Shown here piece after piece: positions 49,380 through 57,602 of a stretch of 64,000 nt of DNA (its first letter is position 1; the number at the start of each line of letters is the position of its first letter). The stretch lies in NCBI GenBank assembly GCA_964576515.1, contig CAZNUW010000006.1:124001-188000 (forward strand), written 5' to 3'. Under the pieces are notes generated by a model. The model had not been told where the DNA came from and made no database searches. It saw nothing but the letters and a program-made list of their open reading frames with translations. The position numbers were made by a program, and so were the translations under genes. The DNA is from SHVO01 sp964576515. Its GTDB lineage: Bacteria > Pseudomonadota > Alphaproteobacteria > Rhodospirillales > Rhodospirillaceae.

Positions 49380-51935
49380 CTAGAGAGTCGCGGCGACGCG
49401 CTCCAGTTCGAAACATTCGATCATGTCGCCGGCCTGAATGTCCTGATAGTTGGCCAGCGCCATGCCGCACTCGTAACCTTCGCGGACTTCCTTCACGTCT
49501 TCCTTGAAGCGCTTGAGCTGCGACAGATCGCCTTCGTGGATGACGACGTTGTCGCGCAGGAGGCGCACTTTGCAGCCGCGTTTGATGATGCCCTGCGTCA
49601 CGCGGCAGCCGGCGACCTTGCCGACCTTGGTGATGTTGAACACTTCGCGGATCTCGGCGTAGCCGATGAAGGCTTCCTTGAAGGTCGGCGCGAGCATGCC
49701 GGTCAAGACCGCCTTCATGTCGTCCGAGACTTCGTAGATGATCGAGTAGTAGCGGATGTCCACGTTGTCGCGTTTGGCCACTTCGCGGGCTTGCGCGTTG
49801 GCGCGCACGTTGAAGCCGATGATCACCGCGCCGTTGGTCTTGGCCAGCGTCACGTCGGATTCGTTGATCGGGCCGACGGCGGAGTGAAGCACTTTCACCT
49901 TCACCTTCTCGGTGCCGATTTTGGCCAGCGTGCCGTTCAATGCTTCGGCCGAACCCTGCACGTCGGCCTTGATGATCACGGCCAGTTCGGTGGTTTCGCC
50001 GGCTTTGATCTTGGCGAACATCTGTTCCATCGTCGAACCGCCGACGGAGGCGACGTGTTCCTTCTCGCGGATCTTGCGGCGGCGGAACTCGGACACTTCA
50101 CGCGCCTTGGCTTCATCGGTCACGACGACGAAGTCATCGCCCGCGGCCGGCGTGCCGCCGAAGCCGACGACGCCCACCGGTGCGGACGGCATGGCGGACT
50201 TCACCTGCTTGCCGTGTTCGTTGACCAGCACGCGCACGCGGCCCCACTCGGCGCCGGCGACGAAGATGTCGCCCACATGCAAGGTGCCGCGCTGGACGAG
50301 CACGGTAGCGACGGAACCGACGCCCTTTTCCATCTTGGCTTCGACGATGCTGCCTTCGGCGGTGCGGCTCGGGTTCGCCTTCAGGTCCAAAAGCTCGGCC
50401 TGCAGCATGATGGCTTCCTCGAGCTTGTCGAGGTTGATCTTCTGCGTGGCGGACACTTCCACGGCCAGCGTTTCGCCGCCCATGTCTTCCACCACGACTT
50501 CATGGCTGAGCAGATCGGTTTTCACGCGCGAGGGGTTGGCGCCGGGTTTGTCCATCTTGTTGATGGCCACGATGATCGGCACTTCGGCCGCCTTGGCGTG
50601 TTTAATCGCTTCCACCGTCTGCGGCATGATGCCGTCGTCGGCGGCCACCACCAGCACCACGATGTCGGTCACCTTCGCGCCGCGGGCGCGCATGGCGGTG
50701 AAGGCTTCGTGGCCCGGCGTGTCGATGAAGGTGATCTTCTGGTTCTTGGCGGTGCGGACCTGATATGCGCCGATATGCTGCGTAATGCCCCCGGCTTCGC
50801 CGGCCACGACGTTGGCCGAACGCAATGCATCCAGAAGCGAGGTTTTGCCGTGGTCGACGTGGCCCATGACGGTCACGACCGGCGGGCGCGTCTTCATTTC
50901 GGATTCATTGTCGGCTTCGGTCTTGAGCGAGTCTTCCGCCGCGCTTTCCGTGATGCGCTTCACGCGATGGCCGAATTCCTGGGCCACGATCTCGGCGGTG
51001 TCGGCGTCGATCACTTCGTTGATGGTCGCCATGATGCCGAGTTTCATAAGGGACTTGATCACGTTGACGGAGCGTTCCGCCATGCGGCTGGACAGTTCCT
51101 GCACCGTGATGGTTTCCGGCAGCACGACTTCGCGCACCACCTTCTCGGTGTTCATCGGTTGCTTGAGCTGGGCCTTGCGGCGTTCCTTGTCCACCGCGCG
51201 GCGCATGGAGGCGATGGAGCGCGAACGTTCGACCGCGTCATCGCCTTCGAGGGCGGCGGTGATCGAGAGCTTGCCGGCGCGGCGGCGCGGTTCGGTGCGC
51301 TTGTTGACCGTCGGCGGCTTATGGCCGGTTTTCGGCTTAACGCTCCGGCGCGGCCCGTCTTCTTCCTCTTCTTCCTCGGCGGCTTCGCGGCGCGCGGCGG
51401 GCGCTTCAGCCGCGGCGGCTGTCGTGGTGGCGGTTGTTGCCGCCGGGGTTGTGGCCGTCTTGGTTTCCGTCGCGGGCGCCGCGGCGGGCGCTTCGGCGGC
51501 GGCGGGCGCGGCCGGTGGCGGTTCTTGTGCCTTGCGGAGCTTTTCCTCGGCGGCGCGGCGCGCGTTTTCTTCGGCTTCGCGCACGGCCTCTTCCTCGGCG
51601 CGCACGCGGCTTTCTTCGTCGGCCTTGATCGCGTCCTGCAGCGCCTTCAGGCGGTGTGCCTTTTCGTCGTCGGTCAGCGTGCCGTGCTGGAGGGCATCCT
51701 TCAGCGCGACTTCCTCGGCCTTGGCCTTCAGCGATACCGCCGGCGCCTTGACTTCCTGCACCTTCCCGTCGGCCCCGATCTCGAACTGGCGTTTGCGCTT
51801 GCGCTCGACCTGAACGACCTTGGAACGGCCATGCGAGAAGCTCTGGCGGACCTGACCGGTCTCGACCGTCTTCTTCAGTTCGAGCTTGCCTTTACCGCCG
51901 AGGGTCAAGGGTGTCTTGGTCTTGGTATCGCTCAC
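49380..51935 (-). CDS. infB: Translation initiation factor IF-2
   Basis: An 851-residue GTPase that places fMet-tRNA on the 30S subunit. The N-terminus (about 1-60) is the IF2-assoc region, followed by a long Ala/Glu-rich coiled segment. The central IF2_N domain has TVQELSSRMAERSVNVIKSL. The G domain starts VVTVMGHVDHGKTSLLDALR, with DTPGHEAF and NKMDKPGA. Domains II-IV close with QDIQAGDMIECFELERVAATL. The start is ATG 51935. The gene lies 56 bases downstream of the ylxR-type gene in the nusA operon. Confidence 0.98.
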   Translation of the reverse strand: MSDTKTKTPLTLGGKGKLELKKTVETGQVRQSFSHGRSKVVQVERKRKRQFEIGADGKVQEVKAPAVSLKAKAEEVALKDALQHGTLTDDEKAHRLKALQDAIKADEESRVRAEEEAVREAEENARRAAEEKLRKAQEPPPAAPAAAEAPAAAPATETKTATTPAATTATTTAAAAEAPAARREAAEEEEEEDGPRRSVKPKTGHKPPTVNKRTEPRRRAGKLSITAALEGDDAVERSRSIASMRRAVDKERRKAQLKQPMNTEKVVREVVLPETITVQELSSRMAERSVNVIKSLMKLGIMATINEVIDADTAEIVAQEFGHRVKRITESAAEDSLKTEADNESEMKTRPPVVTVMGHVDHGKTSLLDALRSANVVAGEAGGITQHIGAYQVRTAKNQKITFIDTPGHEAFTAMRARGAKVTDIVVLVVAADDGIMPQTVEAIKHAKAAEVPIIVAINKMDKPGANPSRVKTDLLSHEVVVEDMGGETLAVEVSATQKINLDKLEEAIMLQAELLDLKANPSRTAEGSIVEAKMEKGVGSVATVLVQRGTLHVGDIFVAGAEWGRVRVLVNEHGKQVKSAMPSAPVGVVGFGGTPAAGDDFVVVTDEAKAREVSEFRRRKIREKEHVASVGGSTMEQMFAKIKAGETTELAVIIKADVQGSAEALNGTLAKIGTEKVKVKVLHSAVGPINESDVTLAKTNGAVIIGFNVRANAQAREVAKRDNVDIRYYSIIYEVSDDMKAVLTGMLAPTFKEAFIGYAEIREVFNITKVGKVAGCRVTQGIIKRGCKVRLLRDNVVIHEGDLSQLKRFKEDVKEVREGYECGMALANYQDIQAGDMIECFELERVAATL

Positions 51936-51991
51936 TCAGTGCACCTTAATCAAAAAAGCCAAACCGCCGTCGCTCACGTCTTCTGCCGGTC

Positions 51992-52636
51992 TCAATGACG
52001 CAGGCCGCTAAACCGGTCCGCATCCTCTAAAATCATCTGCGTCAGGCGGCCGGGAAGCAGCGCGACGTGCACCGCCATATCCCTGCCCAACGCGCTCCCG
52101 AGCTCCGCGCTCGTGAACACATCCACCACCGGGACGCCCGGAACGAGAGCGTTCATTTTCTGCCGCTCCGCGATCGAGCCGTCCGAGGCCCCGATCAAGG
52201 CGGCCGTGCGGCCGGTCGCGATTTGTGCGCGGACCTTCTCCGCACCCGAAGCGACAAGTCCGGCGCGCTGCGCCAGGCCAAGATGATTAAGACAGCGGCG
52301 ACGTAGCAGTTCGGCGACGGTATCGGCCAAATCCGGGGAAACGCTGACGTTGGCCCGCGCGGCTTTGGCAAACAGCCGTTTTTGCGCCGCTGTTTCTATC
52401 ATATCGCGCCGCGCCCTCAACCACAAACCCCGGCCGGGCAGGCGTCCGTCCACGTCCGGCACGATCGACTGATCGGGGCCGACCACGAACCGGATCAGGG
52501 CCGCGATGGGATGCGACTCGCCGCTGGCGATGCAGCGGCGGGTGGGACCCGTTTCCGGGTCCTCCGCCGTTGCGTCGCGGGCATCCTCCGGCCCGCGGGG
52601 CGCCGGGCCGCCCGAAAGGTCTGTCGCAATGGTCAT
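51992..52636 (-). CDS. YlxR-L7Ae-type RNA-binding protein
   Basis: A 214-residue fusion typical of alphaproteobacterial nusA operons. The N-terminal half (about 30-100) is a YlxR/DUF448 domain: RRCIASGESHPIAALIRFVV then GRLPGRGLWLRARRDMIETA, with the usual CxxS-type start. The C-terminal half (about 110-200) resembles the L7Ae/L30e fold: LNHLGLAQRAGLVASGAEKV. YlxR-type proteins bind RNA and influence transcription or ribosome assembly. It lies 37 bases after nusA and 56 bases before infB. Confidence 0.9.
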   Translation of the reverse strand: MTIATDLSGGPAPRGPEDARDATAEDPETGPTRRCIASGESHPIAALIRFVVGPDQSIVPDVDGRLPGRGLWLRARRDMIETAAQKRLFAKAARANVSVSPDLADTVAELLRRRCLNHLGLAQRAGLVASGAEKVRAQIATGRTAALIGASDGSIAERQKMNALVPGVPVVDVFTSAELGSALGRDMAVHVALLPGRLTQMILEDADRFSGLRH

Positions 52637-52673
52637 TCAGTTCGCCCGGACCGCCGTAAAGGGTGAGTGTGGG

Positions 52674-54221
52674 TTACACGGTTTTGGTCTCGTCGGACGC
52701 CGCGGCGCCCTCCGGGAACCAATGCGCGCGCGCCGCCATGATGATCGCGTTCGCCGGACCTTCCTTGATCACGTCGGCGCCCAGGATCTCCACCAGCTCG
52801 TCGCCGGCCAGATCCGCCAGGTCGTCCAGGGACTTCACGCCCTTTTCGGCCAGGGTGATGATTTTCTTGGGATCCAGGCCCTCGATCTCGGCATTGACGA
52901 GGTCGTCGGACACGCCGAGTTCCTCCATCCGGGCCGCGATTTTCTTGTTCTCTTCCTCGATGTAGGCCGTCGCGCGCGCCTTCAGCTCGTTGGCGACGTC
53001 CTCGTCGAAGCCTTCGATATCGGTGAGTTCCTCGATGGGCACGAAGGCCACTTCCTCGACCGACGTAAAGCCTTCGGTCACCAACAGATGGGCCAGCACG
53101 TCGTCCACATCAAGGGCGTCGATGAACATCTTCGAGCGCGAGTGGAACTCCTGCTGGCGGCGTTCGGATTCTTCGCCTTCCGTGAGAATGTCGATGGTCC
53201 AGCCGGTGAGTTGCGAGGCCAGACGCACGTTCTGGCCGCGGCGGCCGATGGCCAGCGAAAGCTGATCGTCCGGCACAACCACTTCGATGCGGCCCGAGTC
53301 TTCGTCGAGCACGACCTTGGTGACTTCCGCCGGCGCCAGGCCGTTGACGACGAACGTCGCCGGGTCCTGGTTCCATTGGATGATGTCGATCTTCTCGCCC
53401 TGCAGTTCGGCCACAACCGCCTGCACGCGGCTCCCGCGCATCCCGACGCAAGCGCCCACGGGATCGATCGAGCTGTCGTTCGAGATGACGGCGATCTTGG
53501 CGCGGCTGCCCGGGTCGCGGGCCACGGCCTTGATTTCGATGATGCCGTCGTAGATTTCCGGCACTTCCTGGCTGAACAGCGCCGCCATGAAGTCCGGCGA
53601 CGTGCGCGACAGGAAGATCTGCGGACCGCGCGGTTCTTCGCGCACGTCCACGATGAAGGCGCGCACGCGGTCGCCGTTCTTGAAATGCTCGCGCGGGATC
53701 AGTTCGTCGCGGCGCAACAGGCCTTCGGCGCGGCCCAGGTCGACGATCACGTTGCCGAATTCCACGCGTTTGACGAGGCCGTTGACGATCTCGCCCACGC
53801 GGTCCTTGTATTCGGTGAACTGGCGCGCGCGCTCGGCGTCGCGCACCTTCTGCACGATCACCTGCTTGGCGGTCTGTGCGGCGATGCGACCGAAATCGAT
53901 CGGCGGCAACGGATCGACGATGACGCCGCCCAGTTCGATGGTTGCGTCCTTGCGCTTGGCTTTCGCCAGCGGGATCTGCGTGTTTTCGTCCTCGACGGTC
54001 TCGACCACCGTCATGTAGCGCGCCAGGCGAATCTCGCCGTTCTTGCGGTCGATGGCGGCGCGGATGTCGTTCTCATGGCCGTATTTCGAGCGGCCGGCTT
54101 TCTGGATCGCCTGCTCCATGGCCTGGAACACTTCCTCGCGGTCGATGCCCTTGTCGCGGGCGACCGTATCGGCCACCTGCACCAGTTCGGGGCGCGCCAT
54201 GCCAATGCTTTCTCGTGCCAT
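52674..54221 (-). CDS. nusA: Transcription termination/antitermination factor NusA
   Basis: A 515-residue RNA-polymerase-associated factor. The N-terminal domain starts RPELVQVADTVARDKGIDREEVFQAMEQA. The S1 domain (about 135-200) has RVGEIVNGLVKRVEFGNVIVDLG, the KH domains (about 225-345) have VGACVGMRGSRVQAVVAELQGEKIDI and RRGQNVRLASQLTGWTIDIL, and two C-terminal helix-hairpin-helix repeats include VATLIEEL-type and FDEDVANELKARA segments. GGAG lies seven bases before ATG 54221; MARPELV at 54200 is an alternative. It is the second gene after rimP, 20 bases apart. Confidence 0.97.
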   Translation of the reverse strand: MARESIGMARPELVQVADTVARDKGIDREEVFQAMEQAIQKAGRSKYGHENDIRAAIDRKNGEIRLARYMTVVETVEDENTQIPLAKAKRKDATIELGGVIVDPLPPIDFGRIAAQTAKQVIVQKVRDAERARQFTEYKDRVGEIVNGLVKRVEFGNVIVDLGRAEGLLRRDELIPREHFKNGDRVRAFIVDVREEPRGPQIFLSRTSPDFMAALFSQEVPEIYDGIIEIKAVARDPGSRAKIAVISNDSSIDPVGACVGMRGSRVQAVVAELQGEKIDIIQWNQDPATFVVNGLAPAEVTKVVLDEDSGRIEVVVPDDQLSLAIGRRGQNVRLASQLTGWTIDILTEGEESERRQQEFHSRSKMFIDALDVDDVLAHLLVTEGFTSVEEVAFVPIEELTDIEGFDEDVANELKARATAYIEEENKKIAARMEELGVSDDLVNAEIEGLDPKKIITLAEKGVKSLDDLADLAGDELVEILGADVIKEGPANAIIMAARAHWFPEGAAASDETKTV

Positions 54222-54241
54222 CGTCGTTCTCCGGCTCTTCT

Positions 54242-54742
54242 CTAATTGCGTTGTTTCAGTTCCGCCCTTTTGGCGGAGGCTTCAATCAATTCGTCGGTCA
54301 GCACCAGTTTCGCCGTGCCGATGGCGCTCATCGGGATTTCGACCGCGGTGGTGTCGACGTCCATCAGGACGGCATCGTCCGCGCCTAAGCCCTTCAAAAT
54401 GCCGCGAAAGCGTCTGCGGCCCGCGACCGGCAACTTGGTCTCGACCTTCGCCTCGAAGCCGGCGTAGGCCGCGAAATCCTTCGGCCGGGTCAGCGGACGG
54501 TCAATTCCCGCGGAACTCACTTCCAGGTCGTAGGCGCCGGGCACCGGGTCCTCGACGTCGAAGATCGCCGACAGCGTCTGGCTGATCTGTTCGCAGTCGT
54601 CGACCGAGATCTGGCTGCCGTCTTTGCGGTCTGCCATGACCTGGAGCGTGCGGCGGCCGACCGAGCCGGTCAGCGCGATGCGGACCACCTCGAAGCCCAT
54701 GGCCTCGAGGGTCGGCGCGACCCGTTCTTCCAGCGACAGCAT
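54242..54742 (-). CDS. rimP: Ribosome maturation factor RimP
   Basis: A 166-residue 30S-assembly protein. Blocks are LSLEERVAPTLEAMGFEVVR, LQVMADRKDGSQISVDDCEQ, FDVEDPVPGAYDLEVSSAGIDRPLT and the C-terminal SH3-like AVEIPMSAIGTAKLVLTDEL. The frame reaches TTG 54793, but that start would lie inside the T-run of the hairpin at 54795-54820, so ATG 54742 is chosen, with GGAACGG just upstream and GAGG about 17 bases upstream. It heads the rimP-nusA-infB-rbfA-truB-rpsO-pnp operon. Confidence 0.93.
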   Translation of the reverse strand: MLSLEERVAPTLEAMGFEVVRIALTGSVGRRTLQVMADRKDGSQISVDDCEQISQTLSAIFDVEDPVPGAYDLEVSSAGIDRPLTRPKDFAAYAGFEAKVETKLPVAGRRRFRGILKGLGADDAVLMDVDTTAVEIPMSAIGTAKLVLTDELIEASAKRAELKQRN

Positions 54743-54794
54743 CCGTTCCAAAAAACCACCTCGGTCTTCCCCGGCGGCCTTTGAAACAGGCAAT

Positions 54795-54820
54795 AAAAAA
54801 AGTGGCCAAGTGGGCCACTT
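54795..54820 (-). terminator. Intrinsic terminator upstream of rimP, candidate attenuator
   Basis: AAGTGGCC (54800-54807) pairs perfectly with GGCCACTT (54813-54820) over the loop AAGTG, and on the minus strand is followed directly by a run of U. It lies after trmB (stop 54899) and 53 bases before rimP. The promoter at 54855-54883 fires into it, so it could attenuate the rimP operon as well as end trmB transcripts. Confidence 0.8.
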
Positions 54821-54854
54821 CCTAGGTCGTCCAGGAATGTCAAAAGAGGACGCT

Positions 54855-54883
54855 CATATACGCCGCTTCAACCCCGATTTCAA
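54855..54883 (-). promoter_or_regulatory. Predicted sigma70 promoter for the rimP-nusA-infB operon
   Basis: On the minus strand TTGAAA (54883-54878) and TATATG (54860-54855) are exactly 17 bases apart, matching five of six and four of six consensus bases. Transcription would start near 54848, about 28 bases before the hairpin at 54820-54800. Confidence 0.6.
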
Positions 54884-54898
54884 GGCTTTTGCGGGTTC

Positions 54899-55609
54899 TC
54901 AGCCGCCCGGGGCCGTTCGCAGGAAGTTCAGAAAGACCGGCTTGCGGCCTTCCTTGCCCGCCTTTTCCTCATATCGAGTCGGCGTGGAGTCGGCCGGCCG
55001 CGTCCGCCAGTCCTCCGGTCCCTTGGCCGTCCAGGCGAAATTGGGATCGGCCGAAAGGTGCATCAGCGCCCATTCGATATAGACCGGGTGATCGCTCGCG
55101 ACCCGGAATTCGCCTCCCGCGGGGATCAGCCGCGCCACTTCGGGCAGGTTTTCGGGCCCGACGAAGCGCCGTTTGGCGTGGCGGGCCTTGGGCCAGGGGT
55201 CGGGGAACAGAAGCGAGACGCGCGCGAGGCTCGCGTCCGGCAGGTGCGGCAGCAAGCGGCGCACGTCTTCATTGAAGATGCGCACGTTCTTCAGGCCCAG
55301 CTCATGGATATGGCGCACCAGCGAGGCGACCCCGTTCAGGAACACCTCGGCGCCGATGAACCCGACATCGGGATTGGCGAGCGCTTGGCGCGCAAGATGC
55401 TCGCCGCCGCCGAAGCCGATTTCTAAACGGACGGACGTGACGGGAAAGGAGAACAGTGTGCGCGGATCGAGCGGCGCTTCCGGAACCGCGATGCGCAGTT
55501 CCGGAAGAAGATCGTCGAGTAGGCTGACGCGGCCCGCGTTGAGCGGCTTGCCTTTACGGCGGCCGTAGAAGCGCAGCTGCTCCGGACTAGACTCCGAACG
55601 CGGACTCAA
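54899..55609 (-). CDS. trmB: tRNA (guanine(46)-N7)-methyltransferase
   Basis: A 236-residue SAM-dependent enzyme making m7G46 in the tRNA variable loop. Family blocks are LRFYGRRKGKPLNAGR, RLEIGFGGGEHLARQALANP (SAM motif), IGAEVFLNGVASLVRHI, VSLLFPDPWPKARHAKRRFV and the C-terminal PTRYEEKAGKEG. The only usable start is TTG 55609, which overlaps the end of metK by 23 bases, so translation depends on metK. A strong terminator lies 79 bases after its stop. Confidence 0.94.
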   Translation of the reverse strand: MSPRSESSPEQLRFYGRRKGKPLNAGRVSLLDDLLPELRIAVPEAPLDPRTLFSFPVTSVRLEIGFGGGEHLARQALANPDVGFIGAEVFLNGVASLVRHIHELGLKNVRIFNEDVRRLLPHLPDASLARVSLLFPDPWPKARHAKRRFVGPENLPEVARLIPAGGEFRVASDHPVYIEWALMHLSADPNFAWTAKGPEDWRTRPADSTPTRYEEKAGKEGRKPVFLNFLRTAPGG

Positions 55610-56759
55610 GCTGTTCCACCAGGTCGAGACGTTCCCAGCTGAAGCCGCCGGCGCCGTCCGGCTCGCGGCCGAAGTGGCCGTAGGCGGCGGTGCGTTCGTA
55701 GATCGGACGGTTGAGCTTCAGGTGCTCGCGGATGCCGCGCGGCGAAAGGTCCATCAGTTCCTGCAGCACCTTCGAGAGCTTGTCTTCGTCGACGTTGCCC
55801 GTGCCGTAGGTGTCGACATAAACCGACAGCGGCTTCGACACACCAATCGCATACGACAACTGAATCACGCAGCGCTCGGCGAGGCCGGCGCCGACAACGT
55901 TCTTCGCGAGATAACGCGCGGCGTAAGCGGCCGAGCGGTCGACCTTCGTCGGATCCTTACCCGAGAAGGCGCCGCCGCCATGCGGCGCAGCCCCACCATA
56001 AGTGTCGACGATGATCTTGCGGCCGGTGAGGCCGGTGTCGCCGTCCGGACCGCCGATGACGAAGCGGCCGGTGGGGTTCACGTAGAATTCGGCTTCAGGG
56101 CACATCCAACCGTCGGGGATCGTGTCCTTCACGTGTTTGCGCACGTACTCGCGGATCTGCTCCTGCGACGCGGCGTCGCTGTGCTGGGTGGAGACGACGA
56201 TGGACGTTGCGCCCACAGGCTTGCCGTTCGCGTAACGCAGGCTGATCTGGCTCTTCGCGTCGGGGCCGAGGAAGTCCACGTCCTTGTCGTGACGGGCTTC
56301 GGCCAACGCCTTCAGGATGGCGTGCGAATAATGCAGCGGCGCCGGCATCAGCGTCGGCGTTTCGTTCACAGCGTAACCGAACATGATGCCCTGGTCGCCC
56401 GCGCCTTCGTCCTTGTTGCCGGCGCTGTCGACGCCGACGGCGATGTCGGCGGACTGCGCGTGCACATGGCACTCGACCTTCGCGGTCTTCCAGTGGAAGC
56501 CGTCTTGTTCGTAGCCGATCGCCTTCACCGCCTGACGCGCGCTTTCGATCATTGCATCATGTGTGACCGACGACGGGCCGCGCACTTCACCGGCCAGCAC
56601 GATGAGATTGGTCGTGCACAGCGTTTCGACGGCGACGCGCGAATACGGATCGGCTTTTAAGAACAGATCGACGATGGAATCAGAAATACGGTCGCTGACT
56701 TTGTCGGGATGACCTTCCGAGACGGATTCACTCGTGAACACATAGTCAGTCTTGGGCAA
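55587..56759 (-). CDS. metK: S-adenosylmethionine synthetase
   Basis: A 390-residue enzyme joining methionine and ATP to make SAM, here for a neighbourhood full of methyltransferases. YVFTSESVSEGHPDKVSDRI, GDQGIMFGYAVNETP, GGPDGDTGLTGRKIIVDTYG and HGGGAFSGKDPTKVDRSAAY are diagnostic. Length is normal. Its 5' leader contains a long hairpin (56820-56877), and the terminator of the upstream regulator gene lies at 56932-56973. TrmB translation overlaps its end. Confidence 0.98.
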   Translation of the reverse strand: MPKTDYVFTSESVSEGHPDKVSDRISDSIVDLFLKADPYSRVAVETLCTTNLIVLAGEVRGPSSVTHDAMIESARQAVKAIGYEQDGFHWKTAKVECHVHAQSADIAVGVDSAGNKDEGAGDQGIMFGYAVNETPTLMPAPLHYSHAILKALAEARHDKDVDFLGPDAKSQISLRYANGKPVGATSIVVSTQHSDAASQEQIREYVRKHVKDTIPDGWMCPEAEFYVNPTGRFVIGGPDGDTGLTGRKIIVDTYGGAAPHGGGAFSGKDPTKVDRSAAYAARYLAKNVVGAGLAERCVIQLSYAIGVSKPLSVYVDTYGTGNVDEDKLSKVLQELMDLSPRGIREHLKLNRPIYERTAAYGHFGREPDGAGGFSWERLDLVEQLESAFGV

Positions 56760-56819
56760 GGTCGTCTCCTGGTGAGAGCGGCTGTAAGCCTGGGTTGGGA
56801 AAAGGGCGCAACGCCGTCG

Positions 56820-56877
56820 CGCCCCTTGAAAAAGGGCCTAAGGGGGGTACCGGAACGCCTGCCCTTTTTCAAGGGCG
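56820..56877 (-). promoter_or_regulatory. Long hairpin in the metK leader
   Basis: CGCCCCTTGAAAAAGGGC (56820-56837) and GCCCTTTTTCAAGGGCG (56861-56877) form a 17-pair stem with one bulged base and a 23-base loop. It lies 61 bases upstream of the metK start. It matches none of the SAM riboswitch classes I can recognise. Confidence 0.55.
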
Positions 56878-56931
56878 AGTCGCGTCCCCCAGGCGAGACA
56901 TCATCGAGACATCCTTGGGCCGCGGCCGCCC

Positions 56932-56973
56932 AAAAAAAGAAACGCCGCCAGGGGACTGCCCCATGGCGGCGTT
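56932..56973 (-). terminator. Bidirectional-looking intrinsic terminator after XRE regulator copy 2
   Basis: AACGCCGCCA (56941-56950) pairs with TGGCGGCGTT (56964-56973), with GGGG/CCCC able to extend the loop region. Minus-strand transcripts continue into a U-rich run (A-run 56932-56938 on the plus strand); GTTTTT follows on the other side. It lies 25 bases after the regulator stop and separates it from metK. Confidence 0.85.
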
Positions 56974-56997
56974 TTTCGTGAAGGACGTTTGTCCCCG

Positions 56998-57489
56998 TTA
57001 GGCTTCGGTGGGCTCTTCCGTGGAAGCCAGGGACTTCGCCAGCTCATAAATGCGCCGGCGGACGTGATAGTCGTTGATGCGGTAATAGGCGCGCACCAGT
57101 TCAAGCGTTTCGCGCTTGGTCATCGGATCGTTGTCGCGCGGCTCCAGGTCGCGGCTCTCGCCGGACAGGTTGCGCGGGCTGGACTGCGCCGTCTGGTCGT
57201 CCATTTCCTCGAAGAAGAAGGACATCGGGCAGTCGAGGACGCGCGACAGATCCCACAGACGGCTCGCGCCGATGCGGTTCGCGCCGCGCTCGTATTTCTG
57301 CACCTGCTGGAAGGTCAGGCCGATCGCCTCGCCCAGCTTTTCCTGGCTCATGCCCAGGAGCGTCCGGCGCAGGCGCACGCGCGCGCCCACATGCACGTCG
57401 ACTGGATTCGGCTTGCCCGAGGGCATCCGCCCCCGTGTCGAACGCATCGGCGCCGTATCTTCTTTAAGCTGTTCTTGCGGTAAACCCAT
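56998..57489 (-). CDS. XRE-family helix-turn-helix regulator, copy 2 (lnt-metK linked)
   Basis: A 163-residue regulator found between lnt and metK in many alphaproteobacteria. The helix-turn-helix (about 30-95) reads VGARVRLRRTLLGMSQEKLG and GLTFQQVQKYERGANRIGAS, followed by RLWDLSRVLDCPMSFFFEEM. The C-terminal helices contain KRETLELVRAYYRINDYHVR. The start MGLPQEQL at 57489 is preferred. It is a clear paralogue of 26599-27063, sharing the TFQQVQKYE recognition helix and the ETLELVRAY block. Its targets are unknown. It sits 113 bases after lnt, with an intrinsic terminator behind it. Confidence 0.92.
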   Translation of the reverse strand: MGLPQEQLKEDTAPMRSTRGRMPSGKPNPVDVHVGARVRLRRTLLGMSQEKLGEAIGLTFQQVQKYERGANRIGASRLWDLSRVLDCPMSFFFEEMDDQTAQSSPRNLSGESRDLEPRDNDPMTKRETLELVRAYYRINDYHVRRRIYELAKSLASTEEPTEA

Positions 57490-57602
57490 GTGAAACCTGC
57501 CCGTTGTAAAACTGACTGCGCTATTCAACGTTTACACGGCGCGTCATCTACCGATCGTTGAGATGATGGTAGGCCAACACCACTCTTGGCACAAGCTAGC
57601 CC

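Noticed and set aside
49182..51998. A 938-codon open frame antisense to infB
   Set aside because: It mirrors the IF-2 gene, is rich in His/Phe/Arg typical of a GC-rich antisense frame and has no recognisable domain. IF-2 on the other strand is certain.
54743..54793. N-terminal extension of RimP from TTG 54793
   Set aside because: The start would fall within the U-run of a strong terminator and add residues with no family similarity.
56760..56940. SAM riboswitch in the metK leader
   Set aside because: The hairpin lacks the conserved internal loops and pseudoknot pattern of the SAM classes I know, so it is reported only as an unexplained structure.
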